Source of the DNA: Hahella sp050299855
GTDB taxonomy: Bacteria > Pseudomonadota > Gammaproteobacteria > Pseudomonadales > Oleiphilaceae
Direction: 5' to 3'
Length of the DNA stretch: 64,000 nucleotides
Assembly: GCA_050299855.1 (NCBI GenBank)
Contig: JBNKWQ010000046.1
Location: 62,001 to 126,000 of the forward strand
How positions within the stretch are numbered: position 1 is the first letter of the stretch; the number at the start of each line of letters is the position of its first letter. This document shows positions 16,124 through 25,155 of this stretch, in pieces. The position numbers and the translations under genes were made by a program. Under the pieces are notes generated by a model. That model searched no databases. It saw nothing but the letters and a program-made list of their open reading frames with translations, and was not told where the DNA came from.

Positions 16124-17404
16124 TTAGAACAGAGTCCCGTCGGCCTTGTACTGAATAGGAGGGTCGCCACTGGGATCGCGCTCAAAGGCCAGGCGCCGGC
16201 CAGCGGCCCAGGTACCTCCTTCGAGTATCTGAGCCAGAGTTAAATTTAGGCCTAACCCAACCAGGCGTTCATTGATCATGGGCATTAACTCATCAATTAC
16301 CGCCACTGTCATTGCTCGTAGCTCAACCACCTCCATTGCCGCAGGATCAAATACCTGGGAACTGAATTCGGGATCGCGCGGTTTGAGAACACCCATGTCC
16401 AGCAGCAGGCCGCCATTGCGGTATTCCGCCAAAGCCGTCAGCACATCTTCGTCGCTGGTTTGAAGGCCGGTGATCTGCCAGGCTTCCGTCAGTGAGTAAG
16501 TCATCCACTGGGTTAGTTTGTGGAACGGGATCAAACCCACTCCCGGTTCTTCGATTCCTCCTCCTTGTATTCCTACTCCCGGGTATTCCCAGACATCTCC
16601 CAGTGGGACCACACCGGCCACTCTTTCCGGCCAGATGACTGCCAGAATTTTTAACAGCTCCTGGAAGGCAGTGTCGATGGAGATGGTGTCACCGCAGAGG
16701 GCTTTCAGGTAGTCCACCAGATTCCCAAGGCGGCCTTCATGGCTAAAAATGGCAGGGCAGGTGGCAATCATGGCACCTAGCTGATGTAGCAGCTGTAATC
16801 GTGAATCCAGACCAATTAGTGGATTATCGGCAGAGACCTGGAAGCATTTCCCCAGTTGGGCCAGGGTCAATGATTTAAGGCCGTTGGCATCAATATGATA
16901 GGGATGGCTAAGCGAAGATAAGGTACCTGAGGCGTAAAGATCCAGGCTGACCAATCCCAGTCCCTCTGAGCGGGAAAAGGTTTTTCCACTGGCGCTGTCC
17001 TGGAATGTCCAGGCAGATCCTGCCCCGGCATCGAGCAACACACTCACGATAGTCAGCTCAGTCGCGCAGCGCTGTAATTCATCGCTATCGTCGGCGCCGG
17101 TCAGTTCGGCGATGGCGATAACATGTTGCGCCCAACGGTCCTGGCCACCGGCAGCAAAATGACGCCAGCGGCTGTGGGGTGGGACATCCAGATCAGGATA
17201 GTTGCCACGAGTCACCTGAACCACAAAGTCTGCCACACGGCCAAGCCGTTCCGGGAAGAATTCATAGGCTATCAGCTTGCCTTCCCGGGCTAACTGTAAC
17301 ACCTCCTGGCAGCGGGAGCGGATAGTCGTGGCTTGCCAGAGATGCAACTGTTCCGGACTGTAGGCAAGAGCATCATTTGCTGCCTCAATTTCCAGCGTAT
17401 TCAT
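16124..17404 (-). CDS. URC4/Urg3 family protein (DUF1688), uracil catabolism
   Basis: 426 residues, typical of the DUF1688/URC4 family. Visible family features include SVLLDAGAGSAWTFQD, SRSEGLGLVSLDLYASG, VGVIPFHKL-like (VGLIPFHKLTQWMTYSL) and a C-terminal GGTWAAGRRLAFERDPSG. The biochemical step of Urc4 is not firmly known; it is required for uracil breakdown in the fungal URC pathway. It lies 21 bases downstream of the Urc1-like gene on the same strand and 100 bases upstream of the UPRT gene. The family call is strong, the reaction unknown. Confidence 0.88.
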   Translation of the reverse strand: MNTLEIEAANDALAYSPEQLHLWQATTIRSRCQEVLQLAREGKLIAYEFFPERLGRVADFVVQVTRGNYPDLDVPPHSRWRHFAAGGQDRWAQHVIAIAELTGADDSDELQRCATELTIVSVLLDAGAGSAWTFQDSASGKTFSRSEGLGLVSLDLYASGTLSSLSHPYHIDANGLKSLTLAQLGKCFQVSADNPLIGLDSRLQLLHQLGAMIATCPAIFSHEGRLGNLVDYLKALCGDTISIDTAFQELLKILAVIWPERVAGVVPLGDVWEYPGVGIQGGGIEEPGVGLIPFHKLTQWMTYSLTEAWQITGLQTSDEDVLTALAEYRNGGLLLDMGVLKPRDPEFSSQVFDPAAMEVVELRAMTVAVIDELMPMINERLVGLGLNLTLAQILEGGTWAAGRRLAFERDPSGDPPIQYKADGTLF

Positions 17405-17425
17405 TAATACTTCACCTCACACAAA

Positions 17426-18685
17426 TCAATAAGCCTCAAGATCACGGCCTGACTTTTGGGTCAGTAAATCTTCGGTGATCACTTTACCGCCCGAGAAATA
17501 CCCAGCGGCCATTTTGGCATCCATTTCCACTCGTGCATCCGGTGGAATCAGGTCATCTGGAATCGTGACGCGATTAACGATTTCAATTCCCTGACTGGTC
17601 AAGGCATCAAATTTCATATTGCTCATGGACGCCATGTGATCGATTCGGGTAACACCCAGCCAATGCAATGGGTCCGGCATCAATGGTTGGAATCGCATGT
17701 CTTCAACCCCGGCGATACACTCGGTGCGCTCGAAATAAGCCGCAGCCCGATCTCCGCCGACCTGACGCTTTCGTGCGTTATACACGAGGAATTTGGTCAC
17801 TTCACCCAGAGCCCGGCCTTCCTTACGGTTATACACAACGATGCCGACGCCGCCGTTTTGTGCACTTTGGATACAGACCTCAATGCCATGAGTCAGATAC
17901 GGACGGCAGGTACAGATGTCGGAGCCGAACACGTCAGAGCCGTTACATTCGTCGTGCACCCGACAGGCAACTTCCCGTTTGGGGTTCGTTATGGCATCCG
18001 GATCACCGAACATGTATATGGTGGTGCTTCCAATAGGTGGCAGGAATATGGACAGGTCCGGGCGTGTAATCAATTCGGGAAACATTCCGCCGGTATGTTC
18101 AAACATTATCTTTCGTAGTCTGTTTTCATCAACGCCAATACGGCGAGCTATACCCGGCAGGTTCCAGACTGGTTCCAGAGCTACTTTGGTGACATTGGCT
18201 TCGCCCGTGGCCAGTAGAATTTTACCGTCAGCTTTTATAGTGCCGTGACGGACACCATACTGGATTTCAGGAATGGTGATTCGGGCTTTGGTAATGGCAA
18301 TAGTCGGCCGGATATCCACGCCGGCGTCAAGCAGCCCTTTAAAGTCACTGGCAACACGATGCCCCCAGGGATCGATGGAGACAATCTTGTCCTGCTCAAA
18401 CCATTGCGGGTAGGGGCCTAGATTGACGACGGGCTCGGTGTTGGTTAAATCCGGTTTGTGCAGTGGGGATAAATCGCCTTTGGCGACGGCCATTGCTCTG
18501 TAGACGCAGTAAGAGCCTGCATGAGAGCCGATGGTGTTTTTATCCGTCATTTTGGAGATGGTGCCCACAATCGGGCCCCGTTCAGCGATCTGGTCTGCTC
18601 CCCACTTGATGGGGTATTTCACGCCACTTCGGGTGTGTGACGTTAATGAAATGGCACGCATATTTTCATTTACTGCCATAGCCAT
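17426..18685 (-). CDS. GTP cyclohydrolase II-like protein, Urc1 type
   Basis: 419 residues, about twice the size of RibA. A C-terminal GTP cyclohydrolase II domain carries the zinc cysteines in HDECNGSDVFGSDICTC and the EGRALG motif. The N-terminal ~200 residues (for example VSIDPWGHRVASDF and IQYGVRHGTI) are characteristic of URC1 homologues rather than riboflavin enzymes. First gene of the leftward urc1-urc4-upp set. In yeast Urc1 acts on a uracil-derived nucleotide after UMP formation; that it does so here is inferred from the cluster. Confidence 0.88.
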   Translation of the reverse strand: MAMAVNENMRAISLTSHTRSGVKYPIKWGADQIAERGPIVGTISKMTDKNTIGSHAGSYCVYRAMAVAKGDLSPLHKPDLTNTEPVVNLGPYPQWFEQDKIVSIDPWGHRVASDFKGLLDAGVDIRPTIAITKARITIPEIQYGVRHGTIKADGKILLATGEANVTKVALEPVWNLPGIARRIGVDENRLRKIMFEHTGGMFPELITRPDLSIFLPPIGSTTIYMFGDPDAITNPKREVACRVHDECNGSDVFGSDICTCRPYLTHGIEVCIQSAQNGGVGIVVYNRKEGRALGEVTKFLVYNARKRQVGGDRAAAYFERTECIAGVEDMRFQPLMPDPLHWLGVTRIDHMASMSNMKFDALTSQGIEIVNRVTIPDDLIPPDARVEMDAKMAAGYFSGGKVITEDLLTQKSGRDLEAY

Positions 18686-19398
18686 ATCCTCAGCGATTCA
18701 ATGATTTCTCATCGATTTGGGTTACGGGTTGATTTGACTGCTAAAAAAGCGGTACCTGATCCTTCGTGTTGGTCTTTCTTAAAGCCTTTATCAACTAACT
18801 TACGCCTTTTGGCCTGTGTGGAACACTTAATTAAGTTTCTCTGGGTTACTTGCCCGGTTATTCCTTTCCATAGATTGAGCTTTAGCCGGATCACTTTTTT
18901 ACAACAGGTAGAAACTATTTTTTACAACAGATAGAAACTGTTGCATTTTTTGTTCCAACTCTTGACTAATTGGTCAGGATTCAAAGAATGCCTACATATC
19001 CCCTCCTTAGAACGGTTACAGTGAATTTTCACGAGAGCCATGAGATGAAATGATTGGTATAGGCTGGACCTGCGAGCAAAATGTGCCGCAAATGGGCACT
19101 TTGCGACCACTCATGGCGGATGGCTGAGATGATGGGAAGCCTGTGCTGAGAGAGGGTTACAGACATTCAATGAGGGTGCTGCAACCTTGAGGGAAATACC
19201 TTATACAGTGCCGAATTAAGCGGTGGCACTTTTTGATGACGCTGTAAGGGAGAAAATTGTCAGATATTTTAACTATTATATTTCTGTGCTCTACAAAAGT
19301 GCAGGCGATTGTTGTGATGACCTAAGTCGCAGTTACCTGACTGTAATTATCAGTGCCACCCAAAGTGAAAACAAATCATAGATCTGGAGATCTCAGTT
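18686..19398. other. Divergent regulatory region between the URC cluster and second upp
   Basis: 713 bases with no convincing gene; minus-strand frames near 18709-18894 and 18922-19110 have no start site or recognisable content. It holds the 23-bp-spaced direct repeat at 18895-18939 and a short hairpin-forming GTGCC/GGGCAC pair near 19081-19100. The length suggests regulated divergent promoters. Confidence 0.5.
18895..18939. repeat. Two-copy direct repeat, possible operator
   Basis: A 22-base element (TTTTTTACAACAGRTAGAAACT) occurs at 18895-18916 and again at 18918-18939, differing at one base, with a period of 23 bp. It lies about 210 bases upstream of the Urc1-like gene. Either a small duplication or a pair of regulator sites. 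Confidence 0.75.
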
Positions 19399-20037
19399 AT
19401 GCCCGTCCATGCCATCCGTCACCCTCTTATCCAGCATAAAATTGGCCTGATGCGTCAGGCCGATCTCAGCACCAAAGCCTTCCGGGAGCTGGCACAGGAA
19501 ATTTCCTCGCTGCTGACTTATGAGGCTAGCAAGGATTTCGCTTTGGAAACTACCACAATACAAGGCTGGGCAGGGGAGGTCAGTGTGGAAAAACTGGCCG
19601 GTAAAAAGGTCACTATCGTACCTATCCTGCGTGCCGGATTGGGCATGCTGGATGGAGTGTTGAATTTGATTCCCAATGCCAAAGTCAGCGTCGTGGGCCA
19701 GGTCAGAAACGAGGAGACTCTTGAGGCGAGTACTTACCTGGAAAAACTTGTCGGGGAGCTGGATCAACGTCTCGCGTTAATTATTGATCCCATGCTGGCA
19801 ACCGGCGGATCACTGAACTCGACGATAGACCTGCTGAAAAAAGCAGGCAGCGCAGACATACGGGCATTGGTGCTGGTTGCCGCCCCTGAGGGCATCAAGG
19901 CTGTTCAGGAAAAACACCCTGATGTGCATATCTACACTGCCGCGATTGACAGTCACCTCAATGAGAAAGGCTATATTTTGCCGGGCCTGGGTGACGCCGG
20001 TGACAAGATTTTTGGCACGAAACAAAAGGATAATTAA
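19399..20037 (+). CDS. upp: Uracil phosphoribosyltransferase
   Basis: 212 residues, close to the E. coli Upp length. Motifs: HPLIQHKIGLMR at the N-terminus, PILRAGLGMLDGVL, the PRPP loop ALIIDPMLATGGSLNSTI and the uracil loop AAIDSHLNEKGYILPGLGDAGDKIFGTK. Converts uracil and PRPP to UMP for salvage. This is the canonical bacterial form, and the likely housekeeping copy. It is transcribed away from the URC cluster, with 713 bases between. Confidence 0.95.
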   Translation: MPVHAIRHPLIQHKIGLMRQADLSTKAFRELAQEISSLLTYEASKDFALETTTIQGWAGEVSVEKLAGKKVTIVPILRAGLGMLDGVLNLIPNAKVSVVGQVRNEETLEASTYLEKLVGELDQRLALIIDPMLATGGSLNSTIDLLKKAGSADIRALVLVAAPEGIKAVQEKHPDVHIYTAAIDSHLNEKGYILPGLGDAGDKIFGTKQKDN

Positions 20038-20347
20038 GCATGAATGAAGCAGGTGCAGGCTGCTTCACAGATGTTGTTTGTTGCCTTCGGTGCTCTGGAG
20101 TTCGGTATCGGTGCTTTGGTGTTCAGCATAGATGGTATGGGCATTATTGCTGAAATAGTAAAACCTGAGGGTGTCTCGGAAATTCCCTATATCGACTGTC
20201 TTCTCAAGCCCGAGGGACAGGTTCAGTATAAAGGCCCCTGCAGTGTCTTCATGGCGTAGTCTCAGGATCAAGGAAGTTAAGCCAGCCACAAGCTGGTGCT
20301 TATAACTAAAAATGTTGCACAAGATGCAATCAGAAGGAGAAATACTG
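20038..20347. other. Intergenic region downstream of upp
   Basis: 310 bases. A short forward frame at 20044-20259 and a longer minus frame overlapping the peptidase start have no family features or start sites and are treated as chance. The end carries AGAAGGAGAAATACTG, the ribosome binding site of the peptidase gene. Confidence 0.45.
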
Positions 20348-21952
20348 ATGACTTTCATGTCCAAGCTAACACCGTTAGCGCTCTCTTCGCTCCTCTTAAC
20401 CAATGCCACCGGTGCCTACGCCGGGAACGATTTTCTGGATGAATTCTGGAGCGGTCCCGTCGGGTACTTTGAATGTAAATTCGGGATACTGAACAGCACG
20501 CCGCTGGGGCTACCTCGTTGTATGCAAGCTGATAATATTATTGAGCATCTGGAGATGCTGAACGACATTGCGCGTGCCAACAATGGTACTCGCGCCGCTG
20601 GGCTTAAAGGTTATGAAGATTCAGTGGACTATATAAAAAGTACACTGGAAAGAGCTGGCTACAAGGTTGAGCTTGATACTTTCCCATTTAATGCTTTTTA
20701 TCCCCAGGGGCCTGGGACACTGCAAACAGTGGGTGATCCGGCAGTCACTTATGAGTTCGACACTGATTTCAACTACCTGACCCAAACCGACGCCGGAGAT
20801 GTGACCGGCATGGTTGAAGCAGTAGACCTGGAATTAGGACCCGATAACGCGTCTTCCAGTGGCTGTGAGGCAGAAGATTTTGACGGCTTTACAGCAGGTA
20901 ATATTGCGCTGATCCAGCGTGGAGCCTGTTCTTTCCAGCAGAAGGCTGAAAATGCGGCGGCAGCAGGTGCGGTCGGCGCCATTATCTTCAATCAAGGTAA
21001 TTCGGATGATCGTAAAGATCTGATCAACGCCACATTGAGTGACGATTACTCCGGTGGTATTCCCGTGTTTTTTAGTACCTACGACAACGGTGTGGCTTGG
21101 TCTGAATCAGCGGATCTGACCCTCAATATGATTGCAGATGTTATTCGTGAGAAGACTGAAACTGTTAACGTAATTGCGGAAACCAGACGTGGGAATCCTG
21201 ACAATATCGTGATGGTGGGCGCGCATTTGGACTCCGTCTTTGAAGGTGCCGGCATCAATGACAACGGTTCAGGAAGCGCGGCGATTCTGGAAATGGCCCT
21301 GCAAATGCGTAAGGCGCACGTGAAAAACAAAGTGCGTTTCGCCTGGTGGGGAGCTGAGGAAGCCGGTCTTGTGGGCTCAACCGATTATGTTCTGAATCTA
21401 CCACAAGAAGAGAAGGGCAAGATCAAGGTTTACCTTAACTTTGATATGATCGCCTCGCCCAACTTTGCCTATACCATTTATGATGGCGACGGCTCAGAGT
21501 TCGATCTTGAAGGTCCTCCAGGGTCCAAGGCCACCGAAGCACTGTTTGAGAAATACTTCAAACTGCGCCATCTGGAGTCAGAAGGTTCTGAAATCAGTTT
21601 CCGGTCCGATTACGCTCAGTTCTTCCTGGATGGCATTGCCTTCGGTGGATTGTTCACAGGTGCGGAAAATCTGAAAACCGAAGAGCAGGCTGAGAAGTAT
21701 GGCGGAACCGCCGGTGAAGCTTTGGACCCTTGCTACCACCAAGCTTGTGATGACATCAATAACCTGAGTATGGAAGCTTTGGAAATCAATGCTGATTCCA
21801 TGGCTTTCGTCACCAGCTGGTTGTCGTTATCAACCAAAGCACTGGATAAGGAAATTGCTGGTGCTGAAGAGCCGGCAGAACCTGCTTTGCTGCGTATGCA
21901 AAAATCGGTTGGCTACGACATTACCCATTGGGGTAAACATTGGATTAAATAG
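20348..21952 (+). CDS. Exported M28-family zinc aminopeptidase with PA domain
   Basis: 534 residues from the ATG at 20348, set by GAAGGAG upstream. A Sec signal peptide ends near TGAYAG. A protease-associated (PA) domain follows (FTAGNIALIQRGACSFQQKA, GAVGAIIFNQG), then the M28 catalytic core: GAHLDSVFEGAGINDNGSG (His and bridging Asp), WWGAEEAGLVGS (catalytic Glu pair), NFDMIASPN (Asp) and a distal His in CYHQACDD. Architecture matches secreted leucyl aminopeptidases of Vibrio/Pseudomonas (PaAP-like). It probably releases N-terminal residues from peptides outside the cytoplasm. A strong terminator follows. Confidence 0.92.
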   Translation: MTFMSKLTPLALSSLLLTNATGAYAGNDFLDEFWSGPVGYFECKFGILNSTPLGLPRCMQADNIIEHLEMLNDIARANNGTRAAGLKGYEDSVDYIKSTLERAGYKVELDTFPFNAFYPQGPGTLQTVGDPAVTYEFDTDFNYLTQTDAGDVTGMVEAVDLELGPDNASSSGCEAEDFDGFTAGNIALIQRGACSFQQKAENAAAAGAVGAIIFNQGNSDDRKDLINATLSDDYSGGIPVFFSTYDNGVAWSESADLTLNMIADVIREKTETVNVIAETRRGNPDNIVMVGAHLDSVFEGAGINDNGSGSAAILEMALQMRKAHVKNKVRFAWWGAEEAGLVGSTDYVLNLPQEEKGKIKVYLNFDMIASPNFAYTIYDGDGSEFDLEGPPGSKATEALFEKYFKLRHLESEGSEISFRSDYAQFFLDGIAFGGLFTGAENLKTEEQAEKYGGTAGEALDPCYHQACDDINNLSMEALEINADSMAFVTSWLSLSTKALDKEIAGAEEPAEPALLRMQKSVGYDITHWGKHWIK

Positions 21953-21969
21953 TCAGTTAAGCTAAAGCA

Positions 21970-22006
21970 AAACCCCTTGGCGACAAAAAGTCGCCAGGGG
22001 GTTTTT
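21970..22006. terminator. Rho-independent terminator (shared by the peptidase and leuA)
   Basis: A 15-bp near-perfect stem (21970-21984 with 21990-22004) closed by an AAAAA loop and followed by a T run. The left arm begins with an A run, so it can act in both directions between the convergent peptidase and leuA genes. Confidence 0.9.
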
Positions 22007-22034
22007 AATCGTAGCGAAATATATTTGTGACAGG

Positions 22035-23717
22035 TTAACCGGCTTTAAGCTCCAAAGCTGCTTCGCGCATAGCTTCGAATCGGCCGACAGCTGACAATAA
22101 AGCCTGCAAAGTCGCCGTGGTGGTATCTTCTGCCAATGCTGCAGAGGTTACCAGCTCGTCATTCACTTCTACCTTGATACAGGCCAGTGCGTTGGCTGTT
22201 GTGCCTTCGCTCAACGCAAACTCATCATAAGCATCCACTTTGATGGCCACATGAAAGCGGTTTTGCAATGCTTCTGCCAATGCCTCAACCGCGCCATGCC
22301 CGAAGCCGCGTAAACCAGACACAATGGCATCTTCACCAAATTCCACCTGGGCCTGCACACCGTCATCGGTACGATGCAGATCATAAGTCTTTAAGCGCCA
22401 GCCTGATGGAATCTTCAGATATTCACGCTCGAACAGGCGATGTATGGTGTGGGAGTCAATTTCGCCGCCACTCACTTCTGCCTCTTTCTGTACGACTTGG
22501 GCGAACTCAATTTGTAGCCAACGGGGAAGGCTGATGTTGTAGTCACGTTCCAGAATATGAGTCACACCGCCTTTGCCGGACTGGCTGTTAATGCGCACGA
22601 CTTCCTCATAGCGACGTCCCAGATCAAAGGGATCAATCGGCAAATAGGCCACTTCCCAAATATCGTCCGGCTTGCGACGGTGCAAACACTTGCGGATGGC
22701 ATCCTGATGGCTGCCGGAAAACGCCGTGAATACCAGTTCTCCTGCGTAGGGATGACGCGGATGGGTACTGATTTCAGTGCAGGCTTCAACCGTGGCAATG
22801 ATTTCGGCCATGTCTGACAGGTCCAGCTCAGGATCGATGCCCTGGGAATAAAGGTTCATGGCCATGGTAACCAGATCCATGTTACCTGTGCGCTCACCGT
22901 TGCCCAGCAATGTCCCTTCGATTCGGTCGGCGCCGGCCATAATACCCAGCTCTGCCGCAGCCACACCGCAGCCACGGTCATTGTGGGTGTGCAGGCTGAT
23001 AATAGTATGTTCGCGGTAGCGCATGTGATCACAGACCCATTCAATCTGGTCGGCAAACACATTCGGAGTCGCCATTTCTACAGTAGCCGGCAAGTTGATT
23101 ATGACTGCCTGACCCTGGTCTGGACGCCAGACATCGTTAACCGCATCAACCACTTCGATGGCATAATCCAGCTCTGTGCCGGTAAAACTTTCGGGAGAGT
23201 ACTGGAACGTCCATTGTGTTTCCGGACGTTGGTCCGCATGACGCTTTACTTCCTCGGCCCCCTTAACTGCGATGGCCTTAATGCCCTCGCGATCAAGAGC
23301 AAAAACCTGCTCCCGCTGCACGGTGGAGGTGGAGTTATATACATGAACGATAGCGCGGGGAACACCCTGTAGCGCTTCATAAGTCCGGGCAATCAGGTCC
23401 GGGCGTGCCTGGGTTAAAACCTGTATGGTGACATCGTCCGGAATCCGGTTCTCTTCAATCAACTTGCGGCAAAAATCAAAGTCGGGCTGACTGGCTGCTG
23501 GAAATCCAATTTCAATTTGTTTGAAGCCGCACTTTATCAATTGATCAAACATACGCTGCTTTTGCTGCACATTCATCGGCTTGACCAGCGCCTGGTTACC
23601 GTCACGTAGGTCTACCGCACACCATAGTGGCGCTTTATCGATCACTTGATCAGGCCAGCGGCGGTCGGTTTTACGAATAGGCGTAAAAGGGCGGTATTTA
23701 CGGTGGTCAAAGCTCAT
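22035..23717 (-). CDS. leuA: 2-isopropylmalate synthase
   Basis: 560 residues, the long (type 2) LeuA form. Catalytic TIM barrel: CAVDLRDGNQALVKPM (substrate and metal binding), SLHTHNDRGCGVA (metal-binding His-x-His), GADRIEGTLLGNGERTGN. The C-terminal third is the leucine-binding regulatory domain. It condenses acetyl-CoA with 2-oxoisovalerate, the first committed step to leucine, and is fed back by leucine. It is transcribed alone; the other leu genes are not in the window. The 5' leader has a structured element and small frame, listed separately. Confidence 0.96.
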   Translation of the reverse strand: MSFDHRKYRPFTPIRKTDRRWPDQVIDKAPLWCAVDLRDGNQALVKPMNVQQKQRMFDQLIKCGFKQIEIGFPAASQPDFDFCRKLIEENRIPDDVTIQVLTQARPDLIARTYEALQGVPRAIVHVYNSTSTVQREQVFALDREGIKAIAVKGAEEVKRHADQRPETQWTFQYSPESFTGTELDYAIEVVDAVNDVWRPDQGQAVIINLPATVEMATPNVFADQIEWVCDHMRYREHTIISLHTHNDRGCGVAAAELGIMAGADRIEGTLLGNGERTGNMDLVTMAMNLYSQGIDPELDLSDMAEIIATVEACTEISTHPRHPYAGELVFTAFSGSHQDAIRKCLHRRKPDDIWEVAYLPIDPFDLGRRYEEVVRINSQSGKGGVTHILERDYNISLPRWLQIEFAQVVQKEAEVSGGEIDSHTIHRLFEREYLKIPSGWRLKTYDLHRTDDGVQAQVEFGEDAIVSGLRGFGHGAVEALAEALQNRFHVAIKVDAYDEFALSEGTTANALACIKVEVNDELVTSAALAEDTTTATLQALLSAVGRFEAMREAALELKAG

Positions 23718-23768
23718 GATGGTTTCCTTATTGTGCCGGTTATATGTCTGTAATTGGCTTTGAGTTTC

Positions 23769-23926
23769 GGGCGGGCGTTCTTCCTTTTATAAGAACGTTA
23801 TCTTCTTTATCCGGCCTTCCTGCCCGCCTTGCGGAAACGATAGCAGCTCCTGGTCAGAGTACATCTTTCCGGTGGTTCAGGCGCTTGTGGCCCTGATCCC
23901 GACTCCACTTTTTGAGTGTGAGGCAT
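23769..23926 (-). promoter_or_regulatory. Structured leader of leuA with a possible leader peptide
   Basis: On the leuA strand, GGCGGGC (23828-23822) can pair with GCCCGCC (23776-23770), enclosing an inner hairpin CGTTCTT/AAGAACG with an 8-base loop (23797-23776). A small frame of 39 codons (ATG at 23926, stop at 23807) ends just before this structure, reading ...SCYRFRKAGRKAG. Its last codons overlap the first arm, so translation could open the outer stem. No U run is visible, so this is not a plain terminator. The regulatory role is a guess. Confidence 0.35.
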
Positions 23927-24035
23927 AGTGTAGTGAATAAGAGGCGCAATGAGTTTGCGAAGTTGGCTTGGAATTTTGATTAATTGGCATATAATTTCAA
24001 AATATTTTAATAATATGAAATTAAAGGTCCTGAAT

Positions 24036-24527
24036 ATGGAGAAGCTTCTTAAAATTGACCGGATAGATCGGCGAATCTTGGAATATTTGCAAATGGACGG
24101 TGGGTTGTCCAACCAGGAATTGGCAGAAAAGGTCGGCTTATCACCCTCCCCCTGCCTGCGGCGGGTTAAAGCGCTTGAGGGCGCCGGGATAATTTTAAAG
24201 CGGGTGACCCTGCTGGAACGCAAGAAGCTGGGCCTGGCTTTGACCGTGATCATTCTGATCGGCATGGACAGACATACGCCGGATCGGTTTGAGGAATTTG
24301 AACAGCGGGTGGGGGAGCTTTCTGAAGTTCAGGAGTGCTATCTCATCACCGGCCAGGATGCGGACTACATGTTGAAGGTCGTTATTCCTGATATGGATGC
24401 CTATCATGTGTTTCTGCTTAATAAGATTACCCGGATACCGGGTGTGAGCGGCGTGCACTCAAGCTTTGTGCTGAGACGTGTCATTGATAGCACTGAGTTG
24501 CCTCTGGCATACTGCCAATCCAGTTAG
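24036..24527 (+). CDS. Lrp/AsnC-family transcriptional regulator
   Basis: 163 residues from the ATG at 24036; the frame extends upstream but that part is AT-rich promoter-like sequence. N-terminal helix-turn-helix LDRRILEYLQ-like (IDRRILEYLQMDGGLSNQEL, AEKVGLSPSPCLRRVKAL) and a C-terminal RAM ligand domain (VQECYLITGQDADYMLKVV). Lrp-type proteins assemble as octamers and sense amino acids. It is divergent from leuA, which makes leucine a plausible signal and leuA a plausible target, by context only. Confidence 0.92.
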   Translation: MEKLLKIDRIDRRILEYLQMDGGLSNQELAEKVGLSPSPCLRRVKALEGAGIILKRVTLLERKKLGLALTVIILIGMDRHTPDRFEEFEQRVGELSEVQECYLITGQDADYMLKVVIPDMDAYHVFLLNKITRIPGVSGVHSSFVLRRVIDSTELPLAYCQSS

Positions 24528-24600
24528 CCCGTGATTCTCAAGAGAAATTGGGGTTAGGTCTGCTATGTTTTCGTATTCAGAAATTGTTTAGGTGAGAACG

Positions 24601-25041
24601 ATGGAATATCTACATACCATGGTGAGAGTGTCAGACCTGGATGCCTCTCTGGATTTCTTCTGCAACAAACTCGGGTTGGTGGAAATCTCCCGCAAGGATT
24701 CCGAGAAGGGGCGCTTTACCTTGGTCTTCCTGGCGGCACATAATGATGTCGCGCGTGCCAAGGCCAGCAAGGCACCGATGGTTGAGATTACCTATAACTG
24801 GGACCCGGAGACCTACACAGGCGGTCGCAACTTTGGTCATCTGGCCTATCGGGTCGACAATATTTATGACACTTGCCAGAAGCTGATGGAAAAAGGTGTT
24901 GTTATTAACCGGCCACCCCGCGATGGCTATATGGCATTTATTCGATCCCCCGATGGAATATCCATTGAACTGCTGCAGAAAGGCGACTCTCTGGAACCTG
25001 AAGAACCCTGGGTTTCCATGGATAATACAGGGACCTGGTAG
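24601..25041 (+). CDS. Glyoxalase/VOC-family protein (lactoylglutathione lyase-like)
   Basis: 146 residues from the ATG at 24601 (AGGTGA 5 bases upstream). Glyoxalase I-type features: LHTMVRVSDLDASLDFFCNKLGL, LVEITYNW-like metal strand (PMVEITYNWDPETYTGG), FGHLAYRV and FIRSPDGISIELLQKG. The usual metal ligands His (LHTMVRV), Glu (MVEITYN), His (FGHLAYR) and Glu (SIELLQ) are all present. It probably isomerises the hemithioacetal of methylglyoxal and glutathione, though the substrate in this subgroup can differ. Confidence 0.88.
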   Translation: MEYLHTMVRVSDLDASLDFFCNKLGLVEISRKDSEKGRFTLVFLAAHNDVARAKASKAPMVEITYNWDPETYTGGRNFGHLAYRVDNIYDTCQKLMEKGVVINRPPRDGYMAFIRSPDGISIELLQKGDSLEPEEPWVSMDNTGTW

Positions 25042-25078
25042 CTGTTAATTGGAAACTGCCAATAAGCTACTGTTTATT

Positions 25079-25139
25079 GGTAATTGGTAATTGGTAATTG
25101 GTAATTGGTAATTGGTAATTGGTAATTGGTAATTGGTAA
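25079..25139. repeat. Heptanucleotide tandem repeat (GGTAATT), eight perfect copies
   Basis: Eight exact GGTAATT units from 25079 to 25134, followed by a broken ninth (GGTAA). It fills the gap between the convergent glyoxalase-like and hydrolase genes, where a terminator would be expected. The unit count is likely to vary between strains by slippage. Confidence 0.97.
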
Positions 25140-25155
25140 CGGGCAACTGAATACG

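Noticed and set aside
20044..20259. A short forward frame after upp
   Set aside because: No ribosome binding site of note, no recognisable family, and an unusual composition; likely chance.
23776..23797. The inner hairpin before leuA as an intrinsic terminator
   Set aside because: There is no T run after it on the leuA strand.
25079..25139. The heptad repeat as a CRISPR array
   Set aside because: Units are 7 bp with no spacers; no cas genes nearby.
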